This document shows positions 45,955-58,350 of a stretch of DNA of 64,000 nucleotides, in pieces. The translations under genes were made by a program, and so were the position numbers. A model generated the notes under the pieces. That model was given only the letters and a program-made list of their open reading frames with translations. It was not told the DNA's origin and did not search any database. Numbering within the stretch: position 1 is the stretch's first letter; every line of letters starts with the position of its first letter. The stretch is taken from the NCBI GenBank assembly GCA_944472155.2, contig OX235279.1, positions 122,628,110 to 122,692,109 of the forward strand, written 5' to 3'. Origin of the DNA: Trichobilharzia szidati. Lineage: Eukaryota > Platyhelminthes > Trematoda > Strigeidida > Schistosomatidae.

Positions 45955-48482
45955 ACATTATTATTTTATGTACATATAAATGTTTAATAGGATGTATCTA
46001 TAGAGCACCTGGCACCTTTAGTGATTACGAGACACAACTTATAAATGTACTGGAGCAAGTATCCACTCTTCCATACGAGCATAAGATCATATGTGGAGAC
46101 TTCAACCTACCCAAAATCAACTGGGACTTATTAAAAGGGCCAACTAAATACGACAAGCTCTTAGGGACACTGGACATTTTCGGCTGGAAACAAACTGTCA
46201 CTATCCCTACAAGAGGTGACAATGTACTAGACTTAATATTCTGTCACGATATAAGCCCCCTCTCAATCTTAGTGGGTTCTAAGTTTTCAGGTAGTGACCA
46301 CAAAACAGTGATGTGTGCACTGCCACTTCCACTGAATAGCAATGCAGCTCATACCTCCACTTCACAACAAGTACTATATAGGAACTATAGTAAGGCAAAC
46401 TGGACCTTAGGAGAATCAGTGCTAAGATCCTCCTAATGGAGCGAATACTTCACTACTGATGACCTCTTGACAGCTCTGAGCATTTTCTACCATAACTCGA
46501 ACACATGCTTAGATGCTGTCACTCCACTACAAATACTTAAGCTTTCCCCACATAGGAAGTCATTCATAAAACCAAAGGATCGTATGAAACTGAAGAAACT
46601 CTCAACAAGTTACTTCAAACACCACGACTTTGGCACACTAAGTTTAATACTTAACACACTTAGTTCCATCTCACAAGCTCGAAATTTTCGTATGAGAAAC
46701 GAAGAACGCATCGCAGTAGCCAGTCCTGCTAGAGTGTATGCACTCACGGAAGTCTTAAAGAAGCGAATGAATCGCAAAAATCACAGCATTTCCCTCCCCA
46801 TAGACAAAGGTAGGCTATGCACTAATTCCGCAGACATGTGTGAATTATTTAACTCAACTTTTGCAGGTAACTACCTTGAGCCCACAGTCCAGTTACTCAA
46901 TATACAACCTGCTACTAATGTGGCACAAACTCCATCTCCACACACACCAAACTTAATTAGTACTGTTGAATTTAACTATACTAACATTAGACAAACTATA
47001 AGAACCCTAAAATGCTCAAAAGGTTTCGGTACTGACGGCATATCATCCTATTTTTATAAATATGGTGGCCCTGACATTCCCTTACTACTACTTAAAATAT
47101 CCACAATGTCCTTAGAAACCCAAACTTACCCTAATGTGTGGAAAACAACGTTTATTATGCCTAAACACAAATCTGGCTCGAAAACAGAAATCAATAACTA
47201 CAGGCCGATCAATATCACACCTATAGCACCTAGAATTATGGAGAGACTAGTTAAAGACAACCTAATCAAGCATATGCTTAGCTGCAACATTATAAGTCCG
47301 AACCAACATGGATTCCCAAAATCCAGACCTTGTTTAACATGCCACTTAGACTTCTTTAACTTTGTGACCAGCAGTCGCGACAACTAGTACTTGTCATCTA
47401 CTTTGACATCTCAAAGGCGTTTGACCGTGTCGACCATTTACTACTAATGCACAAGCTGAAATCCTTAGGAATAAGTGACCCACTATTAGGATGGCTTAAA
47501 TCATTCCTTAACAATAGGTCCCAAATAGTTAAACTCGGATCTATAACTTCGAAACCTATCCCAATCACCTCTGGTGTAGTACAAGGTAGTGTCATTGGAC
47601 CCCTTCTATTTACTCTATATATTAACGACATATGCGCTTGCTTCTCTCATGGGAAACCATTCATCTTTGCAGATGACCTAAAGGTAGCTTATACATTCCA
47701 ATCTGATGACCTAGGGTACTTCCAGAATGTTGTACAAAAAGAACTAGATAAAGTGACTGCTTGGTCGTCTTTATGGAACCTCCAATTTAACCTTAAAAAT
47801 GTGCCTGAATCTGCTTCGGTGCACCCTCAATCGACATGAAGTTAACGCTTCAATCGGCTAACCTAACCAAACTCCAAAGTTTCGTTGACCTAGGTCTGAG
47901 GTACTCGAGTAACCTAACATTTTCTGAGCAAGTGGCATCACAGACTCAAAAGTCGAGGATGCTCTTAGGATGCATACTCAGGAACTTTTACGACAATGAA
48001 GCAAAGCTCATTCTGTACAAAACCTGTGTGAGGCCACTACTAGAATACTGTCCATTTATTATTAGCAGCACTCACACACGTGAAAAGCTAAGAATAAAGG
48101 TATCCAACGATATTTTACCTCAAAACTACTTGGCTACGAATGCAAGAAAGACTACATCTCACGATGCATGATTCTACAACTTGACCCACCCTGGAAAAGA
48201 CGACTAATTATAAACCTAGTATTCTTCTATAAGGTCCTACGCAAAATATCATTCTCAGACAGTAAGGACATACAATTCGCACAAGAAGGCTCTTACGATC
48301 TGCGTAACCAAACTTGCACAGTGACAATAAAAGCCTTTAAGTCAACACTCCGCGAAAACTTCTTCACAGTCATGTATTCTAAAATATGGAACAATCTGCC
48401 CCTAGAAGTCAGGAACTGCAATGTGGTTATAAGTTCCAAACGCTCTCTGTACACACTATTTCACTCTACCGACTATAAATAA
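45955..48482 (+). pseudogene. LINE-R endonuclease C-half and reverse transcriptase, frameshifted
   Basis: Endonuclease (45955-46433): IICGDFNLPKINWDLL, NVLDLIFCHDIS, SGSDHKTVMCALP. Reverse transcriptase: CSKGFGTDGISSYFYKYGG, YPNVWKTTFIMPKHKSG, NNYRPINITPIAPRIMERLV, NQHGFPKSRPCLTCH (to 47387). After a frameshift come VIYFDISKAFDRVDH, TSGVVQGSVIGPLLFTLYIN and FIFADDLKVAYTF (to 47839). C-terminal parts follow at 47836-48171 and 48168-48482 in shifted frames. The stop at 46433 and the later shifts make it inactive. The C-terminus matches the LINE at 49745-52075. Confidence 0.85.
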
Positions 48483-49744
48483 ATAAATAAACTATTTATT
48501 CCTAGAACGAATCAACTATTAGTCTACTACAGTACCTAAACGCGCCTAAATACCCTTACTTCTCTAAAGACTATAAATAAACTAGTAGCATAAATGCATA
48601 GAAAGACTTAGTAGAAACGAATATTTGTTCATCAAATTACAATGTACAACGAATATAAACAAATATTTTCGACTCCACATACTTTTTCTCTGCACTCTGG
48701 TACATCTCTGTTGTATTTACTTTGTAGTACAAGTTGCATTGATCTACATTCCGACTGAAGCTGAGAAACAATTGAAGTCACTTACTCATATATTATCCCT
48801 CAAGGTTTGGCTAGTAATGGCTCAGCATCCTTGATGGAATCCACTGTCACCATAACAAGACGCTGTACAGCATCTTATACAAGCACTGTCAACGATCTAA
48901 AATGCTTTTTATATAGCTTTCTACGTGTTTATCAACTTACTCGTACGGAACAACCTTGCTGTGACAAATGGCGGGCTATGGGTGACTTGAGTACAGTAAA
49001 ACAAATCTGCTTGACAATGACCAATATTAATCTGCATTCAGTTGAATTCACATCTGGTGTTACTTGCAATAAAAATGATGCCAAAATCATAAAAATAAAT
49101 CACTCATTTTAAATTAATACCCAATTTGAACATAAAACAAGATACGATGCCGCACACAACAAAGTTATATGGAGGAATTGACTTCAAGCTTTATTTTTTC
49201 CCAAATATTTGTAATTTATCCGACACATACTTGGGTTTTTTTGTTAATGCGAAGACAATATTTCTATATTTCTTTATGTGCTCCATTGAACGACTAACTA
49301 TCAGAATGTGCTCACTAACTGATGTCAGAGAGGACAGCAACCATGTAATTTCATTATAAATCAAATTCATGTAATTTAAATAATACTTATCCATGCCTGT
49401 ACAACTGGTGTGTCCTACATTGATAGGAAAATATATATTGTAATTTATAAAATAACTGATCGTGTCTGTAAAAGTGGCATGCATTCCTTGTAAACTTACC
49501 AATTTATACGAAATATATACCATTATCATTAATAAAAGCAGAAATAAGGCCATAATCTTCACTGTCAGTAACGTCCGAACATACGCGCATAATATGCCAA
49601 GTCACAATAAAGCCCACACTAATAGATGGTTTAGCAACACCATCACTCAAAATAGTACAAGTGACAACACTCAGAGCTGAACTACCAACCACTCTGAGTC
49701 TAAATATGTATATGTATGTATACTATATGTAGTTTCACGCGATA

Positions 49745-52075
49745 CAATACAATCCTTGTTGAGTCTGTCGACTCTGTCACTGGGATGAATATTTTACCAC
49801 TGACTCCCTGGAGGCTGTAGTGTCCCTATTTTACAGGAATGCTATCCTTTGTCTAGATATTGTTCCTCCTAAGAAGGTAGTGAAACTAAGTAGACACCTA
49901 GCTGATTACATTCCGAGGGCATGCCGCAATAAGTTAAGGAAGTTGAAGAAACAGTACTATTCAACCAAGGATATATCACTACTGCACTCAATCCATGAGT
50001 CTCTTGAATCTATCAAGCGCCAACGCTCTCAAAAGGACCTCGACGAAGAATTAAGGGCACTTGAAAGCACTTAACAACACTTCTTAAAAAACGAATGCAG
50101 TCGACGAGGGACATCCCCTATTTACTTCACGACAAAGTTATCTACAATGTGCCTGCCACCATCTGTGAAATATTCAGTGAATGGTTTGCAAACTTCAGTT
50201 TAGAAACGCGCACTCCTGGTGGAACTGGCCCCCTTACTAGCTCTTTCCTCGGAAGCATAGTGTTCACCGACCAATTAATAGAACAAGCAGTTAAAAGCCT
50301 GAAACCTTCCACTAGCACGGGACCAAATGGCCTTGCTTCTATAATTTTCAAAAACAGTGGGTGTGATATACCCCTACTACTTCTTAAATTCTTCTCGATA
50401 TCTATGGACACTGGCACTTACCCTAATGAGTGGAAAACTAGCTTCATAATTCCACACTATAAATCCGGTGATAAGGCAAACGTCCGCAATTACAGACCTA
50501 TAAATATAACCCCAGTTGTCTCGCGAGTCATGGAGAAAGTTGTCAAAGATCAGTTGTCAGACTATCTACTTAAGGAAGGTCTTGTTACAAGATCTCAACA
50601 CGGATTTCTCAAAAATAGGTCTTGCGTTACTTGCCACTTCGACTTTTTCAACTGCGTCACTAGCAGTCGCGAAGCACGTAAGCTAGGTGTTGCTCTACTT
50701 CGACATAACTAGGGCATTTGACATGGTATCTCACAGTATTCTCTTTGAGAAGCTGTATTCATGTGGGATTCGCAATCCATTGCTGAGCTGCTTAAAATCG
50801 TTTCTAAGCAATAGGGTACAAATAACCAAGGTTGGATCTATGTTGTCTCATCCTAGACAGATCACAAGTGGGGTTGTGCAAGGTAGTGTCCTAGGTCCAC
50901 TTTTATTTACAGTATACATTAACACCCTTTGCAACTGCTTCACCTTAGGTAAATCATTCCTATATGCTGACGACCTCGAAGTCGTTTACTCCTGCCACGC
51001 TCATGAACTAAGCGATATGGTGAATAAAATACATCTTGAATACTGCCCGTTTATTCTTAGCGGACTCAGACAAATTGACAAGCTTAAGTTAGAAGGAGTG
51101 CAACGGCAGTTCACCTTAAGAATTCTTGGTTTAGAAAGTGGTCTCCAATACTATGAACGTTGCGACAGACTAAGTTTAGAACCACTCTGGAAAAGACGTC
51201 TTAAGCTAAACCTGATTTTTTACTACAAGCTAACTAATCTGCTCGTGCACTCCTCCGAGCCAATAATTAAACCTACCGCTGTCATCAGTTACAATCTTAG
51301 AAATCATCACAACCTAGTTGCTACAGAGCATTGTCAGACTTACATGCGGTATAATTTCTTCTTAAATAAGTTTTCAGTCATTTGGAATAGACTACCAGCT
51401 GATGTGCGCGATGCAAACACACTCGCAGTGTTCATCTCCTCAGTCACCAGACTGCTCAAAGATGACAGTGCACTTCTGCATCTGAATCCTACACCCACTT
51501 TTTCGTCCAACATGGATATTTTAAGTTCATTAAACGTGTAGTTACAACAAACTACAATTATAAATTTTTATATTATTGGAAGTACATGATAGACATTTTT
51601 ATACAGGACAATAATGTTAGTTCACACAATATAAAAGTTAGCATAACGGGAATAGTTAGTTAGTGCACCAAAATAACTATAATTACTAAAGAGAATATAA
51701 ATGTATATATACATATTCATCACTCCCTAAGTACTCCACTCGCTTTCTTTTGCGTTGTTGTTGTTGTTTGTCTTCTTTTGTCTCTCACCATTTCAGCTTC
51801 CATTTGACTTTTTGAATGAGAACGAAGAATGTAGATATTTGCCCATTTACAATGACAAATGATCTGCAAACATTATTGGTCCCACACCTTACAATTCCCT
51901 CGTGAATTGCGCATTGCCTTCACCAACGACGCAACCTGGATTACAGTTGTGAAATATATCTTTATACCAATACTTCACGAATGTAACTTATAACATAACT
52001 GATCTTGTCTTCAAAATAGCTTGCATTTCTTGAAAACACCCGTTTATAAGAAAATATAAACTGTCATTATTATTA
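49745..52075 (+). pseudogene. LINE-R2: related LINE, 5'-truncated, internally deleted
   Basis: Begins within the linker before the reverse transcriptase (YRNAILCLDIVPPKKVVKLS). Reverse transcriptase: STGPNGLASIIFKNSGCD, YPNEWKTSFIIPHYKSGD, RNYRPINITPVVSRVMEKVV, QHGFLKNRSCVTCHF. A frameshift at about 50690 is followed by YFDITRAFDMVSHSI, TSGVVQGSVLGPLLF and FLYADDLEVVYSCHAH. At about 51030 the frame passes directly from DMVNKI to HLEYCPFILSG, skipping the 130-150 residues present in LINE-R, yet stays open to the stop at 51541. The 3' part ends in ATTATTATT near 52073. Confidence 0.8.
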
Positions 52076-52084
52076 GTCTACCTT

Positions 52085-52580
52085 GAGTACTATTCACTTG
52101 TGATGTTACGAAGAAAATGCTGACGAAAGTATGCAAGTGTATTACTTATTTTAAATTATTATCAAGAATAAGACTCGATGCCGTACACACCAAAGTTATA
52201 TGGAGGAAATACTTCAAGCTTTATTTTTTTCCCAAGTATTTGTAATCCATCCAAAACATACTTGGGTTTTTTTTGTTAATGCGAAGACAATATTTCTATA
52301 TTTCTTTATGTGCTCCATTGAATGACTAGTTATCATATTGTTCCCATAGACAAAATGACTGCAACCTTATAATTTTACCATGAACCAAATTTATGTAATT
52401 TAAATAATACTTATCCATGCCTGTACAACTGATGTGTCCTACACAGGTAGGAAAAATGTATTTTATTAAATTACTATTATTAAATATGTTTACTAATCGT
52501 ATATGCAATTTATCATATTGATGATGCCTGTAAACTGGCGTCCCTCATGTACAAAATGAGAATATACTATTATTTATTTA
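52085..52580 (+). repeat. 'Tail' LINE family: 3'-end copy
   Basis: Contains GATGCCGTACACACCAAAG, TTTTTTGTTAATGCGAAG, CTTATCCATGCCTGTACAAC and ends ATGAGAATATACTATTATTT. It lies head to tail after LINE-R2. Confidence 0.7.
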
Positions 52581-52696
52581 TTTAATCCTTGTTAAGTATG
52601 GATATGTGGATAATGTGAGGAAAGCGGCTAATTTCCAAAATAATAAGGAAAGATGCTTCACGCAGAAACTGAACACCTGTAGCGCAGCAGTTCAAA

Positions 52697-54519
52697 AGAG
52701 GCCTTATGTTTACAGGCAGATACGGTGTCCATTTTTCTGACTAAATATATTGACTGATGTAGCTGTCCTTAACTTTTTTGTTAATGCGAAGTCAATATCA
52801 CTATATTTCTTGAAGTGGTCCATTGAATCACTAGTTATCAGACTTTTCCCACAAACTAAACATAAAATGACAGCAACCATGTTATTTAACCGTAAATCAT
52901 GTAATTTGAATAATACTTATCCATGCCTATACAACTTGTGTGTCCTACATTTGTGGGAATAAATATGTACCTTATTATATTGTCATTGCTAACTATACTT
53001 ACTAATCGTATGTGTAATTTATCGAATTGATGATGCCTGTAAACTGGCGTCCCTCATGTACACAAATGAGAATATATTATTATTATTAACGTATTTCTCA
53101 TACTTTCTAGAACTCTATTTAAATTCTGAGTTTTTAGTGGTAATGATGTCTAAATCTTTTGGACTCTTTTGTCAGGTTATAGCTGATTTCTGTGGATTAA
53201 TAGCCCTTGGTGCTGAAGAGAATTATTTCCATAGTGTCATTGATTTTGCACATGTCGAACCAATAATACAAGTATTCCTCTCAATTCGTTCGTATACTCT
53301 ACCTGACTGAATATTAATCAGTCTTTGTGAAAGATGTAAGCAACAGAGTTTACGGGTTTACCTTTGAATTACTAAGTAAAGGCAGATATTCGGGGGAGTT
53401 AATTGATAAAATGGTTATGTTGCGGCCAAATAAGGTGGATATGTCCACATCTCGAAGAAGATATCTAGATTATAAAGCGTATGAAGTTATATGCCGTCTG
53501 AGCTAAATACACCAAACGACTCGCAATTCAGAGTCACAAAGCGGAAACAGATCAGTGTGAGAAAGTTAGCTTGCAATTCCTACATACCGTCTTGCGCCAT
53601 GAGGAAAAGACTGTATCTATGCTACTGGACGTGAGACTCAATACAACTGCAGGCACAATGTTAATCTCAAAAAGAATACCTAAAGTTATCGGCCACAGAA
53701 TACGGTACGTTACTACCAGTTCATCTGATCGAATCATCAAACGTTTCCCAGTTGTTGCAAAATTTCCTAATAGTTTACCCTTAATCGCTACACTAGTGCG
53801 TGTTACTGGTGTTGCTGGGACACAATCGTATTACAACAGGAGGAACACAGATTCATTGGAGAAGTGTTCACCACACAACAGTTAGATTTCAGCTGTTCAG
53901 ATAATTGTGATTAGTAATCCCTTGTTACTGTTAGTGGATTCTACCCACGACCACAGTAGACATTTTCATCCATAGGAGTCTGAAAGTGTTCAAGAAAAGC
54001 ATAGCTTACTTGGATAGTACATTTATGGTCTGAATACAAAATTTTTTCAGATGACTGACTGATAAGTAATAACAAGTAATCACTTTACAAACAATATACA
54101 GATGTGGCTAAATAGTTTCCATTAAACTCAAGGAACTTCACAAGTTATCGTTGGTAGACCCCTTGCAGGCACACAGTAGCAACATGCAGTGATAGGATTA
54201 TCTAATAACAAGTTGTGAACTAATTCCCAAAGCTTGTACAGGAAGTTTAGCACGAATGATAACGGCTTTATGACATGTATTAACATTATCAACGGCTATA
54301 GTTGTAGTGATAATAGCGTCCATGTTCATGTTGACTGTAACAACAACAATAATAGCTATTATTTTAGCGATGAATTCATTTTTATATATCAATAAAATAT
54401 ATCAGTAAGTCTTATGAGTGAAGTGCTTACTTACTTTCACTGTTGTAATCTCACAATACTGATGGGGTCAACTAGTTTATTCCAACTGAACTCCAGATTA
54501 ATTCTGAAAGTGAATGGGG
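52697..54519. repeat. Segmental duplication, copy 2, left part
   Basis: Matches 13095-14919 with about 1% differences by eye, including a LINE-tail copy at 52697-53090. It stops at GAATGGGG, after which 8,439 bases absent from copy 1 follow. Confidence 0.9.
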
Positions 54520-55304
54520 ACCTAGAGTATTTCGACTAAGAAAACCGGAGGCTGACATCTATAACATTACTTAGCTCGATGTTCGACGCCTCCTTTCCGA
54601 CAAGAATAGTCTATGCATAGGTACGTATATGCTGCATCAACCATGTCGTTTTCATTAGGATTAACCCCACTGCCATGTACCTTATACTAAGTTAAGGTTA
54701 GCTGAAAACAGTGATCAAGCAATGATTGAAGTTGCATATAGTTATCACCTCTTCGGAACGTTGGACGCATTCCTAAGAATGTCACCTGATACTCCTGCCA
54801 AATTCTTATGCCTTAGTATGCAACGAAACCACTGGATTCAGCAAATAAATCTACTGACATCAGTGCCTTCCTCTGCTGCAGTTGTATGTGTTGTCAGTTA
54901 TGGCCTAATAAAATGCTCCTGGAAAACGCTAACTTCATCAAGCAGAGTGAAGTTAAACGCTATCACGTTTTAAATTCACCTCGCTTCTGGTGCTCTTGTC
55001 TTTCATTGGCCAGAACAGCGGCGGTAAACTGGATTCCTGATGTTCCACAAGTGGCTACTATCGTGTATGGCTTAGTGTAGTTTTCTTATGCGTCATTTGC
55101 AAACAACTGTGAATATAAATTTAAAATTCGACTATTCAAACGTTGTTCAACCGTTTTTTTACAAACACAAGCCTATTTCTTTCTAATATCTCTTTAGACT
55201 GGTTAGGCGTTTTGCTGGTTATCAGTGATAATGATTCCGTAGGTCCCAATGCATTTCTCGAGTTCACGTATGCGTACTAAATTTTCCGCGTCAGAACCTC
55301 TCAT
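54520..55304. other. Left part of the 8.4-kb block absent from copy 1
   Basis: No gene recognised. The frames at 54722-54973 and 54886-55080 lack domains. It leads into repeat block E'. Confidence 0.4.
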
Positions 55305-55962
55305 TCCCGTAGTCTAACATACTGTGTTTCTTGCGGATAAACTATGATTAGTTTTGACGACAATGTGTACAGATTAACTAAGACCTTGTTGGAATCTCAT
55401 CTCAGATAGTCGTTGCGAGCAGATGCAGTGCAGATGTAACTGAAATTTTTTTGACATTATGCAGAAAGGACTTTTCCGCTGCCGGGAGGAAGATAAGAAT
55501 GCGTGGTCGAACTCTAAATAAGCGAGTATTTCCTAAACTGCCAACATTGTGGACATTTTGCATTCACTGCGTTCCCGTTCAGGAGGGAAATTGCTGAATG
55601 AGAAAAATATCATCCTAGCGAGAAACTTCCATGGAATTTTAATATGGTGTATAGGTTTCTCTCGAACATTTTTGTCCCTCAGACTACTTACAAAGTATTG
55701 TCAAGGGTATCCTCGTAGTGCGATTCAGTGACACAATTACTGGCAGTTAATGATATTTTTGGCGTTATTAATGTGCTCCACATTTTCAAAAGAAGTGTAA
55801 ACTGTGATAATGAATTTATTTAATGCTTAAGTCATATATGATCATGCATGTTGACTGTGTTAATGGTTAATTTATGTGATTGAATTTAATCTGTATCACT
55901 TTCAAAAACGTCAAGTCGTATTGAGGTCTGTCAGTTAATTAAATTCAGCCGTAAGCAGATGT
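55305..55962 (+). repeat. Repeat block E, copy 2
   Basis: Diverged but collinear copy of 23330-23965. Here it is directly followed by block D, with no LINE between. Confidence 0.7.
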
Positions 55963-55979
55963 ATTCGAATTCGGACAGT

Positions 55980-56275
55980 AATATTCGAAATACACTAACG
56001 AGTGTTTTACGACTTATGACCAGATACACCTGCATAACCAGTTTTAGGAATTGATTCCACATCCATCAACAGGGGAAGGTGAGTTCACTTATGACCTTGC
56101 AGATATTTTTCGCTCCAGTTAGTCATGCCGGATAACTTCCGTTGTGGGCATTCAGCCCTGCTTGCTTGAATTGTGGAAGTTTTAAATGTGACGCAATTTG
56201 GATACTGGGCAGTTTCCGTGAAATGATGGGGGATACTTCGTAAACAAAGACTTTCATCTTGGACTATGCTCGGCC
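55980..56275 (+). repeat. Repeat block D, copy 2
   Basis: Diverged copy of 27955-28270. It ends at the inferred 5' end of the LINE at 56277. Confidence 0.7.
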
Positions 56276-56653
56276 TACACGACGTGACTTTTCCTCTCTA
56301 ACCGGAAAATACCTATTTTATCCGCTTGGGAAACCTGATGTTCCTAGCCGGTGAATTAAATTCAACCATTACTTACATATCGAATCTCTGTGTGGTAAGT
56401 CCAGCTGTCTCGAACTACTTCCAAAGCTTCAGGTGCTATTTTTGTAGCAGCATCTTCCTCACTCGTTCAGATAAACAAGACTTGTCGGTCTACCACGTGA
56501 TTGCTGTGAAGCCGATCATCCAGAAAGTACTAGGTAAAGTCGAAAACCTTTTCTTTTCCTTGTCTCGTACTTTTTCAGTCTTATTCTTGTCCTTGTGGGT
56601 AGATACTGTTGCACTCTTATTCTTATACAGCATAAGTTTTAGCGATAGTTAAT

Positions 56654-58294
56654 ATGGCTATAGAAAGTAACCTTAGAAATGGCACCAAAACACCTTACTC
56701 TGTAGTCACAAGGGCTTCAGCCAGAGAAGGCAAAAACGCAGGGACACCAACCCCAAGTCGCATACCCATCCTAAAGACCCGTGTAGGACTCGTCTGTCCT
56801 GATACTAGGCCTGCACTGTCACAGTCTAGTCCTGAAAAGGCGCAGGCCATACTAGGGGGACAGGATACTACACCTGCAACAACTGAAAGCCAATGTGTGA
56901 AGTACAACAAACCTAAAAGGAAACGCTCAAGACGTCATAAGACCTCGAAGGCGTCACCAAGTCAGGGAGACGAATGCCAGGCGTGCAATATCATTGTTTC
57001 TAAAGCTGACTCAGCTTTCGAATGCAATTTTTGCAAACGGTGGGTGCACTGCCGTTGCGACAAGGAGGTACCGAAATCATACTACGAGTTTATGAGTAAT
57101 AATCCGTGCCCGTGGTTTTGGTACATCTGTCCATTCTGTCGCCCTGGCGTAGTCACACAGAGCGTGTCTGCGGTTAGCAGAAACAACACGCCGCCCTTGC
57201 GTCCCAACACGGTCTTATGCAGCTCCCCACCTGCTAACATCACATTGCCAAAACTTGGCACAGACAGTAAGAAGGACACTCCAGTCCTACTGACCGAAAA
57301 TGCCAATTTTCACAAGGTGAAGATTCACAAGGTTGGACCTAAAAAATCAAGGAAAGATAGAGTTAGAGAAGCATCACTTGCATCCACAAGCAAGCTTGGC
57401 AACACAATAAAGGCTGGTCAGAACCCGATGAAGCCTAAAGTTGCTGATGCTGCAAAGGAATACGAGAAGCCAAAGGCCAAACCTTGGTCTGAGGTTAATC
57501 GGTCTAATTCGCTCATCCTCTTTAACGTACCTGTGAGCAAGGACAGCTTGCTTGAACAGCGGGCCCTATTTGATCAGGAACAGTGGTCCAACCTGTGCAA
57601 TAAACTAGGTCTGAATATTAATTCAGTGAAATTGTGCAGGCTGTACAGGGGTGTCCACACACCTCAAGGTAAGCCACCCCCATTACGGGTTACACTGGAC
57701 TCTGCCGAAGAGGCCGAAAAGGTACTATTGATGGCTCAGGTACTAGTCATCGACAGAAGCTCTAACATAAGGGGGAGACAAGACAGACCATGGGCTGTCA
57801 GACAAATGGCGAGGGAGTCACCAGAACTTTTGCCTTCTACCTCTATGGTAGTGCACGGTGTTCCGGAGCTGGAAACGGGCATTGCCTGTGAAAAACACAT
57901 GCATGACGTACAGCAGTGGAGATGGCTGTCGTCTCAGATGGCCCTTGGCGCTTCTGGAGCCATCTCCGTTTACCGACTACCTCGCCCCGCTCATCTCACA
58001 CTGATTAGCTCCCCAAAGCTGCTAAGTGTCACATTCAACTCCCCAGAGCAGTTGGCCATAACACTTCAACGGTGGTATGAGATCAAGGGGAAATTGGGAG
58101 GACACATCCGATGCTGCGAAAGCAGACCTCGAACCATAAGGAGGCAGAAAACTGAGGCTTTAATACGTCCCCAGGCTTCAGTGACACTCGAGCGATGCAG
58201 TTCTGAGAATAACAGTCTGTGCCACCCAAGTGTCCTGCCTAAATCCAAGGGACAAAACCACAACGGGCCGGTTCCATCGGAACTGGCCAACTAG
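56654..58294 (+). CDS. LINE-E ORF1 protein with PHD-like zinc finger
   Basis: 546 residues beginning MAIESNLRNG, no internal stop. A basic stretch at 86-98 (KPKRKRSRRHKTS) precedes a C4HC3 PHD-like finger: C108, C111, C124, C127, H132, C135, C159, C162. Such ORF1 proteins of CR1-like LINEs are thought to bind element RNA. The C-terminal half has two related blocks starting SNSLILFNVPVSKDS and STSMVVHGVPELETG, each a possible RRM-like fold; this is an inference from pattern only. The initiator ATG at 56654 follows the stop codon TAA two bases upstream. Confidence 0.85.
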   Translation: MAIESNLRNGTKTPYSVVTRASAREGKNAGTPTPSRIPILKTRVGLVCPDTRPALSQSSPEKAQAILGGQDTTPATTESQCVKYNKPKRKRSRRHKTSKASPSQGDECQACNIIVSKADSAFECNFCKRWVHCRCDKEVPKSYYEFMSNNPCPWFWYICPFCRPGVVTQSVSAVSRNNTPPLRPNTVLCSSPPANITLPKLGTDSKKDTPVLLTENANFHKVKIHKVGPKKSRKDRVREASLASTSKLGNTIKAGQNPMKPKVADAAKEYEKPKAKPWSEVNRSNSLILFNVPVSKDSLLEQRALFDQEQWSNLCNKLGLNINSVKLCRLYRGVHTPQGKPPPLRVTLDSAEEAEKVLLMAQVLVIDRSSNIRGRQDRPWAVRQMARESPELLPSTSMVVHGVPELETGIACEKHMHDVQQWRWLSSQMALGASGAISVYRLPRPAHLTLISSPKLLSVTFNSPEQLAITLQRWYEIKGKLGGHIRCCESRPRTIRRQKTEALIRPQASVTLERCSSENNSLCHPSVLPKSKGQNHNGPVPSELAN

Positions 58295-58350
58295 TCCCAA
58301 CACTAAGTTCTCTGCCAACAGACAGCTTCACGTCAACTACCCCACAACAC

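Larger units (their letters stand above)
40389..49533 (+). mobile_element. LINE-R, split by a Gypsy element and a LINE tail
   Basis: A non-LTR retrotransposon whose endonuclease is cut at 40752. Its N-terminal part (40389-40752) reads IIIITESWCHSSIPDEEI and ends DTLWVNL. Coding resumes at about 45955 with KCLIGCIYRAPGTFSDYE. The body runs to 48482, and the 3' untranslated region to about 49533, where it ends in ATTATCATT. Inside lie the Gypsy element 40753-45194 and a minus-strand LINE tail (from 45218). The 3' end belongs to the same 'tail' family as the many short copies elsewhere in the window. Confidence 0.8.
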
